Shown here: positions 26,874 through 34,748 of the stretch, in pieces | Numbering within the stretch: position 1 is the stretch's first letter | Layout of the letters: each line of letters opens with the position of its first letter | Origin: Acrocarpospora macrocephala | GTDB lineage: Bacteria; Actinomycetota; Actinomycetes; Streptosporangiales; Streptosporangiaceae | Reading direction: 5' to 3' | Assembly (NCBI RefSeq): GCF_009687865.1 | Contig: NZ_BLAE01000047.1 | Coordinates: 29,771-93,770 of the forward strand | Length of the DNA stretch: 64,000 nucleotides | Notes under the pieces: generated by a model | Databases searched by the model: none | What the model saw: only the letters and a program-made list of their open reading frames with translations | What the model was told of the DNA's origin: nothing | Program-made: the position numbers and the translations under genes

Positions 26874-27245
26874 ATGGCGAACATGGACGTCTCACTCAAG
26901 GAAATGATGGCCATCGACGGCGCCATCGGCGCGGCCGTGGTCGACTACAGCAGCGGGATGGCACTCGGCACCCTCGGCGGCTCCAAGGATCTGGACCTCC
27001 AGATCGCGGGGGCCGGGAACACCGAGGTGGTCAAGGCCAAGCTGCGGACCATGGAGTCGCTCGGTATCCAGGACACCATCGAGGACATCCTCATCTCGCT
27101 GAGCGGCCAGTACCACCTCATCCGGCCGATCTCCGGCCGCGGCGGCAAGGGCCTGTTCCTCTATCTGGCCCTGGACCGGGCCAGGGCCAATCTGGCCATG
27201 GCCCGGCACAGCCTGCGTGCCATCGAGGACAAGCTCGACATCTAG
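26874..27245 (+). CDS. Roadblock/LC7-domain protein 3
   Basis: The 123-residue protein is a roadblock module: SLKEMMAIDGAIGAAVVDYSSGMALG, IEDILISLSGQYHLIRPI and LDRARANLAMARHSLRAIE. It resembles roadblock protein 1, with the same LIRP and RANL steps. AAGGAG lies about 8 nt before the ATG. It ends the operon and overlaps the stop of the convergent hydrolase gene by 4 bp. Confidence 0.82.
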   Translation: MANMDVSLKEMMAIDGAIGAAVVDYSSGMALGTLGGSKDLDLQIAGAGNTEVVKAKLRTMESLGIQDTIEDILISLSGQYHLIRPISGRGGKGLFLYLALDRARANLAMARHSLRAIEDKLDI

Positions 27246-28096
27246 CCGACCCGCCCGGTCAGTTCGGTGATCGCGGCCACGAACTCCGGCCAGAGCGGCC
27301 GGGGCAGATCGTGACCCATGCCCGGATAGGTGAGGAGTTTGGCGCCGGGGATGGCGTCGGCGGTGGCGACGCCCCCCGGCGGGGTGATCAGCGGATCCTC
27401 GTCCCCGTGGATGACCAGCGCGGGCACGTTCAGCTCACGCAGCCCCTCGGTCCGGTCCGGCGCGCACGTGATCGCGATGAGCTGCCGGGTCGAACCCTTC
27501 GGGTCGTAGCAGCGGTCGTAGCTGACGCCCGCGACGCGCGCGATCCGGTCCGGCTCGCTCGGATATCCGGGCGAGCCGATCACCTGGAACACCTCGAGCG
27601 CGCGCTGGATCGCCTCGTCCCGGTTCCTGGCGGGCGGGCCCAGCAGCGCGGCCATGGCCGCGTCGGTGGCGGGCGCGAGCGCGGTGGCGGGCGTGGACAT
27701 GATCGAGGTGAGGCTGCGCACCCGCTCCGGCGCGGCGATGGCCAGCGTCTGCGCGATCATCCCGCCCATCGAGACGCCGACCACGTGCGCGCTCGCCCAC
27801 CCCAGCGTGTCCATCAGCCCGGCCGTGTCCGCGGCCATGTCCTCCAGCGTGTACGGCACCGCCGACGCGTCCCCGCCCAGCGCCGCCATCAGATCGGCCG
27901 GCCCGTCGACATGGGTGGACAGCCCGATGTCCCGGTTGTCGAATCGCGCGACCTGGTGCCCCTCGGCCACCAGCAGCTCGATGAACTCCTCGTCCCAGGC
28001 CACCATCTGCATGCCCAGACCCATGATGAGCAGCAGCGGCCGGCCGGTCCCGAAGACCTCGTACTCGATGTCGATCCCGCGCACGGTGGTTCGCAT
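27242..28096 (-). CDS. Alpha/beta hydrolase
   Basis: The 284-residue protein has the alpha/beta-hydrolase fold: LLLIMGLGMQMVAWD (oxyanion strand), nucleophile elbow GVSMGGM, Asp in VIHGDEDPL and His in GMGHDLP. This is a complete triad, so it is probably an esterase or related enzyme; substrate unknown. The ATG at 28096 gives the standard N-terminus (MRTTVRGIDIEYEV). A 19-bp palindrome sits directly before it, so expression is probably under a repressor. A start at 28132 is possible and would place the palindrome inside the gene. Confidence 0.88.
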   Translation of the reverse strand: MRTTVRGIDIEYEVFGTGRPLLLIMGLGMQMVAWDEEFIELLVAEGHQVARFDNRDIGLSTHVDGPADLMAALGGDASAVPYTLEDMAADTAGLMDTLGWASAHVVGVSMGGMIAQTLAIAAPERVRSLTSIMSTPATALAPATDAAMAALLGPPARNRDEAIQRALEVFQVIGSPGYPSEPDRIARVAGVSYDRCYDPKGSTRQLIAITCAPDRTEGLRELNVPALVIHGDEDPLITPPGGVATADAIPGAKLLTYPGMGHDLPRPLWPEFVAAITELTGRVG

Positions 28097-28099
28097 GGC

Positions 28100-28118
28100 A
28101 ACAGAATTCCATTCTGTT
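28100..28118. promoter_or_regulatory. Perfect 19-bp palindrome at the hydrolase start
   Basis: AACAGAAT and ATTCTGTT are 8-bp inverted arms around TCC. It begins 4 bp upstream of the hydrolase ATG. The form fits a TetR-type operator; no regulator gene adjoins. Confidence 0.55.
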
Positions 28119-28133
28119 TCTATGCCGGGCAAG

Positions 28134-29312
28134 TCATACGCTCACCGATTCCTTCTGCAGCACGGCCGTGACCCGCTGGATGACGTCGGTGGGAGACGGC
28201 GACCCGGTCAGCCGCAGCAGCTCCTGACCCCCGTTCAGGAGCACCACGGTCGGCACCGACTCGACCCCGAAATACTGGGCCGCGCTCGGCGACTGCTCGA
28301 TGTCGATGGCGGCCCCGGCCAGCTCGCCCCGGTATTCGGCGAGGATCCGGTCGAGCACCGGCCGCAGGCGCTCGCAGGCCAGCGAGTCGGGGGCGCTGAA
28401 GTCGACCAGCACCGGCGCCGGGCCGCCGAGCAGCGCGTGCAGCTCGTGGGGCTGGGTGATCAGGGGGCGCTGCGGCGCGGTGAGCGGGCCTGGGTCGTAG
28501 TCGGCCAGCATCCTGGCGTACGCGTCGGCGTGTTCCGGGGCGGCGTACAGGCCGTTGACGGCGAGACCGGCGAACAGGAAGCGGGCGCACGCGGCCCTCG
28601 GCACCCGGTCCAGGTCGATCTCGCGCAGTGGCGGGGCGAGGCTGAGCACGGCGTCCGCGTCCACGGCGCCGGCCAGCGACAGCACCCGCAGGCTGCGGGT
28701 ACGGCCCAGCCGCCGCAGCTGGCCCGGATCGAGCCGCAGCCCGCCGAGCCGCAGATAGCCCAGGTCCGGCGGCGTCACCAGCGCCCCCAAGCCGGACCCG
28801 TTGATCCCGTCGCCGGTCACGGCCAGCACCGCGAGCGGGAGCTCGGCGACCCGCCAGAACACCTGGTCGCTGAGGTTCCGCCCGCGCAACCTGACCGTGA
28901 GCAGCGGCGAATCGGGGAAGACGACGTCACCGGTCATCCGGTCGGAGCGCAGGTTGAGCGTCTCCAGGCGGCGCAGCGACCGCAGCGCGACCAGGCCGTC
29001 GTCGGTGAAGTCCCCGCTGAGGCTGAGGTCGCGCAACCCTTCCATGCGGGCCACGATCCGCAGGTCCTCATCGCGGACGTTGTCGAGGTCGAGGCCGTCC
29101 ATGTCCGGCACCTCGGCCAGCCGCGCGGGGCCGTCGGCCACGTACGTGATCTCGACGTGCCCCGGCACGTCCACCGTGCCGATCGGGTCGAACTCACCCG
29201 AGAGCTGATCGGCGGGCAGGTCGTCGAGGATCAGATAGCGGATGACGCCCGGGAGGCATTCATCCGGAAAACGGACAGTTCTGTCTATACCAGTGCCACG
29301 AAGTTCCCCCAT
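28134..29312 (-). CDS. Leucine-rich-repeat-like protein with thioredoxin-fold end
   Basis: The 392-residue protein has an N-terminal half of repeated Leu/Asp segments (LDLDNVRDEDLRIVARMEGL, LRDLSLSGDFTDDGLVAL, LETLNLRSDRM), like irregular leucine-rich repeats. The C-terminal 110 residues have a thioredoxin fold: VLVDFSAPDSLACERLRPVL, then AIDIEQSPSAAQYFGVESVPTVVLLNGG with the cis-Pro. The usual CxxC is reduced to one Cys (SLAC), so it cannot act as a dithiol reductase and more likely binds partners. Neighbours on both sides are unrelated transcription units, apart from the nearby redox-sensor pair on the other strand. Confidence 0.65.
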   Translation of the reverse strand: MGELRGTGIDRTVRFPDECLPGVIRYLILDDLPADQLSGEFDPIGTVDVPGHVEITYVADGPARLAEVPDMDGLDLDNVRDEDLRIVARMEGLRDLSLSGDFTDDGLVALRSLRRLETLNLRSDRMTGDVVFPDSPLLTVRLRGRNLSDQVFWRVAELPLAVLAVTGDGINGSGLGALVTPPDLGYLRLGGLRLDPGQLRRLGRTRSLRVLSLAGAVDADAVLSLAPPLREIDLDRVPRAACARFLFAGLAVNGLYAAPEHADAYARMLADYDPGPLTAPQRPLITQPHELHALLGGPAPVLVDFSAPDSLACERLRPVLDRILAEYRGELAGAAIDIEQSPSAAQYFGVESVPTVVLLNGGQELLRLTGSPSPTDVIQRVTAVLQKESVSV

Positions 29313-29431
29313 GATCGGTTGGATGCCCAGGTCGATGACCAGGACAAACGCCAGGCAAGATGATTTATCCGTTGGTTCGCCGGAGCAGCCTGAGCTGTCC
29401 TCTTTCCAGCGAGTGGCTATACCGTGGGGGT

Positions 29432-31090
29432 ATGCCGAACCCCGCGATCCTCACGGTCGATGACGATCCGGCTGTCTCCCGGGCCGTCTCCCGCGACCTG
29501 CGCCGCCGGTACGGCGACCGCTATCGGGTGGTCCGCGCCGACTCGGGCGACAACGCACTTGAAGCGCTCCGGGAGATCAAGCTGCGCGGCGATCAGGTGG
29601 CGGTCCTGCTGGCCGACTACCGCATGCCGCACATGAACGGGATCCAGTTCCTGGAATCGGCCATGGATCTGTTCCCGCTGGCCCGGCGCGTGCTGCTCAC
29701 CGCGTACGCGGACACCGACGCGGCCATCGACGCCATCAACCTGGTCGACGTCGACCATTACCTGCTCAAGCCGTGGAACCCGCCCGAGGAGAAGCTTTAC
29801 CCGGTGGTGGACTCGATGCTGGACGCCTGGCGGGCCAGCCCCGAGCCGCCCGCCTCGGAGGTCCGGGTGGTCGGGCATCGCTGGTCGGCGCCGTCGTTCG
29901 CGGTGCGGGACTTCCTGGCGCGGAACCTGGTGCCGTACCGGTGGCTGCTGGCCGACGAGCCGGAGGGCGGGCGGTTGCTGGCCGCGGCCGGGCTCACCGC
30001 CGACGACGTGCCGCTGGTGCTGACCTCGGACGGCAAGACGCTGGCCGCGCCCAGCGAAGCCGATCTCGCGGTGCACGTCGGGCTCACCACCACCCCGTCG
30101 CTGGAGTTCTACGACCTGGTCGTGGTCGGCGCGGGGCCCGCCGGTCTGGGCGCGGCCGTGTACGGCGCGTCCGAGGGATTGCGCACGGTCCTGGTCGAGC
30201 AGCGCGCCACCGGCGGGCAGGCCGGGCAGAGCAGCAGGATCGAGAACTATCTCGGCTTCCCCGACGGCGTCTCCGGCGCGCAGCTGACCGACCGGGCCAG
30301 GCGGCAGGCGCTGCGGTTCGGGGCCGAGCTGCTGACCACGCGGGAGGCCATCGGCCTGGAGTCCGGCGGCACCAGCCGGCTGCTGCGCTTCGGCGACGGC
30401 ACCTCGATCGCCGCCCACACGGTCGTGCTGGCCACCGGCGTCTCCTACCGCATGCTCGACGCGCCAGGCCTGGACGAGCTGACCGGCCGCGGCGTCTTCT
30501 ACGGCTCCGCCTCGACCGAGGCCCCGAGCTGCTTCGAGCAGGACGTCTACATCGTCGGCGGGGCCAACTCGGCGGGCCAGGCGGCGGTGCACTTCGCGCG
30601 GTACGCCTCCCGCGTGCACATGCTGATCAGAGGGGCCGACCTGCGGCATTCCATGTCCAGCTACCTGATCCAGCAGATCGAGGCCATCGACAACATCACG
30701 GTCTGGCCGCACAGCGAGGTGGCCGCGGCGCACGGGGACGAGCATCTGGAGCGGCTGACCGTGCGCGATCCGCGGTCCGGGGAGACTCGGGACGTGGACA
30801 CGTCCTGGTTGTTCATCTTCATCGGGGCCGAGCCCAGGACGGGCTGGCTGGACGACGCGGTGCTGCGGGACCGGCTCGGTTTCGTGCTGACCGGGCCTGA
30901 CCTGCTCTGCGAGGGTAAACGTCCGCCGGGGTGGACGTTGCCGCGTGATCCGTACCATCTGGAAAGCAGCATGCCGGGGGTCTTCGCGGCCGGGGACGTG
31001 CGCGCCGCTTCGGTCAAGCGGGTGGCCTCCGCCGTGGGCGAGGGAGCGATGGCCGTGTCGCTCATCCACCGCTATCTGGAGGCGCAGTGA
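29432..31090 (+). CDS. Response regulator fused to FAD-dependent thioredoxin-reductase-like oxidoreductase
   Basis: The 552-residue fusion has a receiver domain first (about 1-130; acidic TVDDDP, phosphoacceptor Asp in VLLADYRMPHMNG, Lys in LLKPWNP). A short thioredoxin/glutaredoxin-like segment (about 145-225) follows, then a two-dinucleotide-fold oxidoreductase (VVVGAGPAGLGAAVYGA, TGGQAGQSSRIENYLGFP, YIVGGANSAGQAAVHFA, closing GVFAAGDV). The CxxC of thioredoxin reductase is missing (APSCFEQ instead). Its output is thus redox chemistry, not DNA binding. GGGGGT precedes the ATG at 29432. It overlaps the next gene (histidine kinase), its likely phosphodonor. Confidence 0.85.
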   Translation: MPNPAILTVDDDPAVSRAVSRDLRRRYGDRYRVVRADSGDNALEALREIKLRGDQVAVLLADYRMPHMNGIQFLESAMDLFPLARRVLLTAYADTDAAIDAINLVDVDHYLLKPWNPPEEKLYPVVDSMLDAWRASPEPPASEVRVVGHRWSAPSFAVRDFLARNLVPYRWLLADEPEGGRLLAAAGLTADDVPLVLTSDGKTLAAPSEADLAVHVGLTTTPSLEFYDLVVVGAGPAGLGAAVYGASEGLRTVLVEQRATGGQAGQSSRIENYLGFPDGVSGAQLTDRARRQALRFGAELLTTREAIGLESGGTSRLLRFGDGTSIAAHTVVLATGVSYRMLDAPGLDELTGRGVFYGSASTEAPSCFEQDVYIVGGANSAGQAAVHFARYASRVHMLIRGADLRHSMSSYLIQQIEAIDNITVWPHSEVAAAHGDEHLERLTVRDPRSGETRDVDTSWLFIFIGAEPRTGWLDDAVLRDRLGFVLTGPDLLCEGKRPPGWTLPRDPYHLESSMPGVFAAGDVRAASVKRVASAVGEGAMAVSLIHRYLEAQ

Positions 31091-32499
31091 GCGAGTTGCT
31101 GACCCCGGCCGAACTGCGGACGCTGTTCCTCTTCGAGAAGCTCGACGAACACCAGCTCGGGCTGCTGGCCGAGCACGGGCGGGTGGTGCGGTATCCGGCC
31201 GGGCAGACGGTCTACCGCGAGGGCGAACCGGCGACATGTTTCATCGTGCTGCTCAGCGGGGTGATCACGCTCACCCGGCTGATCCACGGCGATGAGGTGG
31301 AGGTCACCAGAACCGAACAGCGCGGCGTGTACGGCGGGGCGACCCAGGCCTATCTCGGCGAGCAGGTCGACCAGATCTACATGAACACGGTGCACGCGAT
31401 CAGCGACGTCGCGGTGCTGGAGATCCCCGCCGACCTGTTCGCGGGCTGGACCCGGGAGTGGTTCCCGATGGCCATGCACCTGCTGGAGGGGCTGTTCTTC
31501 GGCATGCGGGCCAGCCAGACCATCGTCGGCGAGCGGGAGCGGCTGATCGCGCTCGGGTCGCTGTCGGCCGGGCTCACCCACGAGCTGAACAATCCGGCCG
31601 CGGCGGCGGTGCGGGCCACCGCGGTCCTGCGCGAGCGGGTCACCGGCATGCGCACCAAGCTCGCGATGATCGCCGACGGCCGCCTGGACGGAACCCGCCT
31701 GCACAAACTGGTCGAACTCCAGGAAGCCGCCGTAAAACGCGCGGCCAGCGCGCCGCACCTGTCCGCGCTGGCGACCTCCGACGCCGAGGAGGCGCTGGCC
31801 GACTGGCTGGACGATCATGACGTGACCGCCGGGTGGGACATCGCGCCGACGCTGGTCGCCGGCGGCGTCGACGCCGAGTGGCTGGAGCAGGTGACCGGCG
31901 CGATCGGCCCGGAGAACCTGGAACCGGCGATCCGCTGGCTCACCTACACCATCGACACCGAACTGCTGATGGGCGAGATCGACGACGCGGTCTCCCGCAT
32001 CTCCGGCCTGGTCGCCGCCGCCAAGCAGTACTCCCAGCTGGACCGGGCCCCGCACCAGACGGTCGACGTGCACGACCTGCTCAACGCGACCCTGACCATG
32101 CTGCAGGCCAAGATCCCGCAGGGCATCCGCACGGTCAAGGAATACGACCGCGATCTCCCGCCGATTCCCGCCTACGCCGCCGAGCTCAACCAGGTCTGGA
32201 CGAATCTCATCGACAACGCCATCAGCGCGATGGGCGAGACGGGCACGCTGACCATCCGGACCACGCGCGAGGCCAAGAACCTGATCGTCGAGATCGCCGA
32301 CACCGGCCCCGGCATCCCGCCCGCCATCCGCCCCAGAATCTTCGAGCCCTTCTTCACCACCAAGCCCGTCGGCGAGGGCACCGGCCTCGGCCTGGACATC
32401 TCCTACCGGATAGTCGTCAAAAAACACCACGGCGACATCCGCGTCGACTCCACCCCAGGCGACACCCGCTTCCGCGTCTTCCTCCCCTTCGAAGACTGA
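31087..32499 (+). CDS. Histidine kinase with cyclic-nucleotide-binding-like domain
   Basis: The 470-residue cytoplasmic protein has an N-terminal cNMP-binding-fold domain (about 5-125, [30 protein letters not shown]), a helical region, and a kinase core with the phospho-acceptor His165 in [11 protein letters not shown]. An HATPase follows: N box [30 protein letters not shown] and GTGLGLDIS. It has no membrane helix, so it senses an internal signal. The GTG start overlaps the TGA of the fusion gene before it, a sign of coupled translation; together they form a two-component pair whose regulator is an enzyme. Confidence 0.9.
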   Translation: MSELLTPAELRTLFLFEKLDEHQLGLLAEHGRVVRYPAGQTVYREGEPATCFIVLLSGVITLTRLIHGDEVEVTRTEQRGVYGGATQAYLGEQVDQIYMNTVHAISDVAVLEIPADLFAGWTREWFPMAMHLLEGLFFGMRASQTIVGERERLIALGSLSAGLTHELNNPAAAAVRATAVLRERVTGMRTKLAMIADGRLDGTRLHKLVELQEAAVKRAASAPHLSALATSDAEEALADWLDDHDVTAGWDIAPTLVAGGVDAEWLEQVTGAIGPENLEPAIRWLTYTIDTELLMGEIDDAVSRISGLVAAAKQYSQLDRAPHQTVDVHDLLNATLTMLQAKIPQGIRTVKEYDRDLPPIPAYAAELNQVWTNLIDNAISAMGETGTLTIRTTREAKNLIVEIADTGPGIPPAIRPRIFEPFFTTKPVGEGTGLGLDISYRIVVKKHHGDIRVDSTPGDTRFRVFLPFED

Positions 32500-32563
32500 A
32501 TCTCCTCGCGCCGGCACCGTTGGCGCCAGCGAGAACCAACCTCCCGAGGCGGATTGGCCCTCC

Positions 32564-32624
32564 TGGCGCCGGTGCGGCGAGAACTGACGCCTGCGTAAAC
32601 GGCGCCGGATAACGGCGAGGAACC
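32564..32624. repeat. Dispersed intergenic repeat, copy 2
   Basis: It matches 21574-21634 over about 61 bp except for a variable block in the middle. A partial extra unit (TTGGCGCCAGCGAGAACC) lies just before it at about 32520-32537. It again separates two convergent genes. Confidence 0.75.
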
Positions 32625-32638
32625 TGGCGGGTGGGGGG

Positions 32639-33373
32639 TTATGAGTGCTTGGTTCCGCCGATGACCACGATGTCTTCGAGGGTGGGGTCGGGTTCTTCGA
32701 GAGGGGGGCGTCGGCGTGGCCGGAGTCGCTGGACGACGAGGGTGCCCGCGATGGAGAGCAGGGCGACTAGCGCCAGAAGGTAGATGGGCGTTGTTGCCGA
32801 TGCTTCCTCCTTTGGCTGGGTAAGCGCCGCGTTGGTCGCCTGTGGGGTCGGCTGGGCTGCCACCGCCTGGGAGGTCGGCGGGGATTGGCCGGTGACCTCG
32901 CCCTTCCAGGGGAAGCCTGGGGGTTTGATTTCGCCCCAGTAGTCCTTTACTTGCGCGCCGTCGAGGGCGGGGAACTGGGGTGGGGCGAGGGTCAGGGTGC
33001 CGGGGACGGTCAGGGTGCCGACCTCGTGTTCCATGAAGATGCCCTGGATGCCCTGGACGCGCCAGGTGCCTTGGGGGATCTTGACGGCTACCGCGTAGTG
33101 GGCGGGTTCGGGCAGGCGGGAGCCGGTGAATGTGAGGACGGTGCCCTTCTCGTCGGTCAGGCGCAGGCCGGTTTCGCCCAGTTGTTTCTCTGAGCCCTCG
33201 AAGGGATGGGTGCCGTGCTGGAGCACCCAGTAGCCGACCGTGTAGGCCTGGTCGGCCTCGATCCGATCGGGCAGCGGATCCAGTTCGGTGACCGCCCAGT
33301 TACCCGCGTACGCGGGAACAGCCATCGCGGCCACGATCGCCATAGACCCGAAAATCACGAAAAATCGTCTCAT
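32639..33373 (-). CDS. Secreted, membrane-anchored protein of unknown function
   Basis: The 244-residue protein has a signal peptide (MRRFFVIFGSMAIVAAMAVPAYA), a beta-rich domain of about 130 residues (NWAVTELDPLPDRIEADQAYTVGYWVLQHGTHPFEG), a Pro/Gln/Thr linker, and a C-terminal membrane helix (about 196-214) followed by a basic, Pro-rich tail. GGAGGT lies upstream of the ATG. The outer domain has an Ig-like, FixH/CopC-like feel but no metal motif can be assigned. It is likely held at the outer face of the membrane. Confidence 0.7.
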   Translation of the reverse strand: MRRFFVIFGSMAIVAAMAVPAYAGNWAVTELDPLPDRIEADQAYTVGYWVLQHGTHPFEGSEKQLGETGLRLTDEKGTVLTFTGSRLPEPAHYAVAVKIPQGTWRVQGIQGIFMEHEVGTLTVPGTLTLAPPQFPALDGAQVKDYWGEIKPPGFPWKGEVTGQSPPTSQAVAAQPTPQATNAALTQPKEEASATTPIYLLALVALLSIAGTLVVQRLRPRRRPPLEEPDPTLEDIVVIGGTKHS

Positions 33374-33476
33374 CTTTGCACCTCCGGCTGTTCTACACCG
33401 CCCGCGCCCGCGAGGTTCCGATCCTGTTCGGGATGCCGGCCCGCCTCTATATAAGCCAGCCCTAATATGACGAAGT

Positions 33477-33490
33477 CGAACATCTGTTTG
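33477..33490. promoter_or_regulatory. LexA (SOS) box-like site upstream of the alkB-like gene
   Basis: CGAACATCTGTTTG fits the actinobacterial SOS box (CGAAC-N4-GTTYG form). It lies in the spacer just before the TACAGT -10 element (33491-33496), 6 nt from the ATG at 33503, the usual place for LexA to block transcription. Confidence 0.6.
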
Positions 33491-33502
33491 TACAGTCGAG
33501 AC

Positions 33503-34135
33503 ATGGAGACACTCTTCCAGGGGTCCTTGCTCGACTGGGGCGACGAGGTCGGCCCGGGACCGCTCGACGGCACCGTCCGCAGGACCCCGCTCGCCCACGG
33601 CGCCTGGATCGACATCCGCCCCGCCTGGATGACCGGCGCCGACACCCTGTTCCGCCGCCTGGCCGACACCGTGCCCTGGCACGCCGAACGACGCCAGATG
33701 TATGACCACATGGTCGACGTCCCACGCCTGATGAGCTTCTACGGCGAAGAAGACACTCTCCCCGACCCGGCGCTCGACGAGGCGAAAGCCCTGCTCAACG
33801 CCCACTACGCGGCCGAACTAGGCGAGCCCTTCCGCACCGCGGGCCTGTGCCTCTACCGTGACGGCCGCGACAGCGTCGCCTGGCACGGCGACCGTATCGG
33901 GCGGGGCAGGACCGAGGACACGATGGTCGCCATCATCTCGATCGGCGCCCCCCGCAGCCTGCTGCTCCGCCCGCGCGGCGGAGGCGGCCCCACCCTCCGC
34001 CACGACCTCGGTCACGGCGACCTCCTGGTGATGGGCGGGAGCTGCCAGCGCACCTGGGAACACGCCGTACCCAAGTCCGCCCGCGCGATGGGCCCGCGCA
34101 TCAGCATCCAGTTCCGCCCCAGGGGCGTACGCTGA
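33503..34135 (+). CDS. AlkB-family 2OG/Fe(II) dioxygenase
   Basis: The 210-residue protein resembles AlkB repair enzymes, which strip methyl or ethyl groups from damaged bases by oxidation. Iron ligands and the 2OG-binding Arg are visible: WHGD (His and Asp), TWEHAVPK (second His) and RISIQFR. A strand with MYDHMVDVPRLMSFYG corresponds to the nucleotide-recognition lid. The start at 33503 is preferred because a -10 element lies 6 nt before it; an ATG at 33467 lies within the promoter. The LexA-like box supports a DNA-repair role. Confidence 0.88.
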   Translation: METLFQGSLLDWGDEVGPGPLDGTVRRTPLAHGAWIDIRPAWMTGADTLFRRLADTVPWHAERRQMYDHMVDVPRLMSFYGEEDTLPDPALDEAKALLNAHYAAELGEPFRTAGLCLYRDGRDSVAWHGDRIGRGRTEDTMVAIISIGAPRSLLLRPRGGGGPTLRHDLGHGDLLVMGGSCQRTWEHAVPKSARAMGPRISIQFRPRGVR

Positions 34136-34140
34136 CCTGA

Positions 34141-34686
34141 TCAGCCGGGGAAACGGATGAACGGCGGCGGCACATGCGCGGTCAGCCAGACGCCGTTGGC
34201 GCTGCGATAGAAGACATGGCCCGCCGCGTGCATCGCCCCGGAATCAACCGACAGGATGACCGGACGGCCGCGCCGCGCCCCGACCCGGGTGGCGGTCTCC
34301 TGATCCGGCGACAGGTGCACGTGCTGGCGGCGCATCGGCCGCAGCCCGTCCGCCTGGATCCCCGGCACGCTCGCCGCGACCGTCCCGTGAAACAGGAACC
34401 CCGGCGGCTCGACCTCGGGCAGGCCGAGATCCACCTCAACCGAATGGCCCTGGCTGGCCCGGATCCGGTCGCCCTCGACCGCGAACCGCTGCTTGTCGTT
34501 GCCCGCGACCGCGTCGGCCAGCTCGTCCCGCGAGATCGGGAAGCCGTGCGCCCTGGCCGCCGCCAGCAGCTCCGGCACCGGCACCCAGCCGTTGGCGTCC
34601 AGCGTGATCCCGATCCGCTCGGGTTGGTGCCGCAGGTGTTTGGACAGGTATTTGGAGACCTGTACCAGCCGCCGCTCGTCCGTCAC
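34141..34686 (-). CDS. kptA: RNA 2'-phosphotransferase (Tpt1/KptA)
   Basis: The 181-residue protein belongs to the Tpt1/KptA family, which removes an internal RNA 2'-phosphate using NAD+. Visible motifs are SKYLSKHLRHQPE at the start, LFHGTVAASVPGIQADGL with the His of the catalytic tetrad, RRQHVHLSPDQETATRVG, and VFYRSANGVWLTAHVPPPFI. The size is standard. Bacteria lack fungal-type tRNA splicing, so its substrate is open; NAD-linked detoxification or nucleic acid modification has been proposed. It converges with the alkB-like gene, 5 bp apart. Confidence 0.92.
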   Translation of the reverse strand: MTDERRLVQVSKYLSKHLRHQPERIGITLDANGWVPVPELLAAARAHGFPISRDELADAVAGNDKQRFAVEGDRIRASQGHSVEVDLGLPEVEPPGFLFHGTVAASVPGIQADGLRPMRRQHVHLSPDQETATRVGARRGRPVILSVDSGAMHAAGHVFYRSANGVWLTAHVPPPFIRFPG

Positions 34687-34748
34687 CGCTTGTCACATCC
34701 CTTCGCGATCTATCGTGGCCGAATCCACCCCCTGGGCGCCATCGGGTT

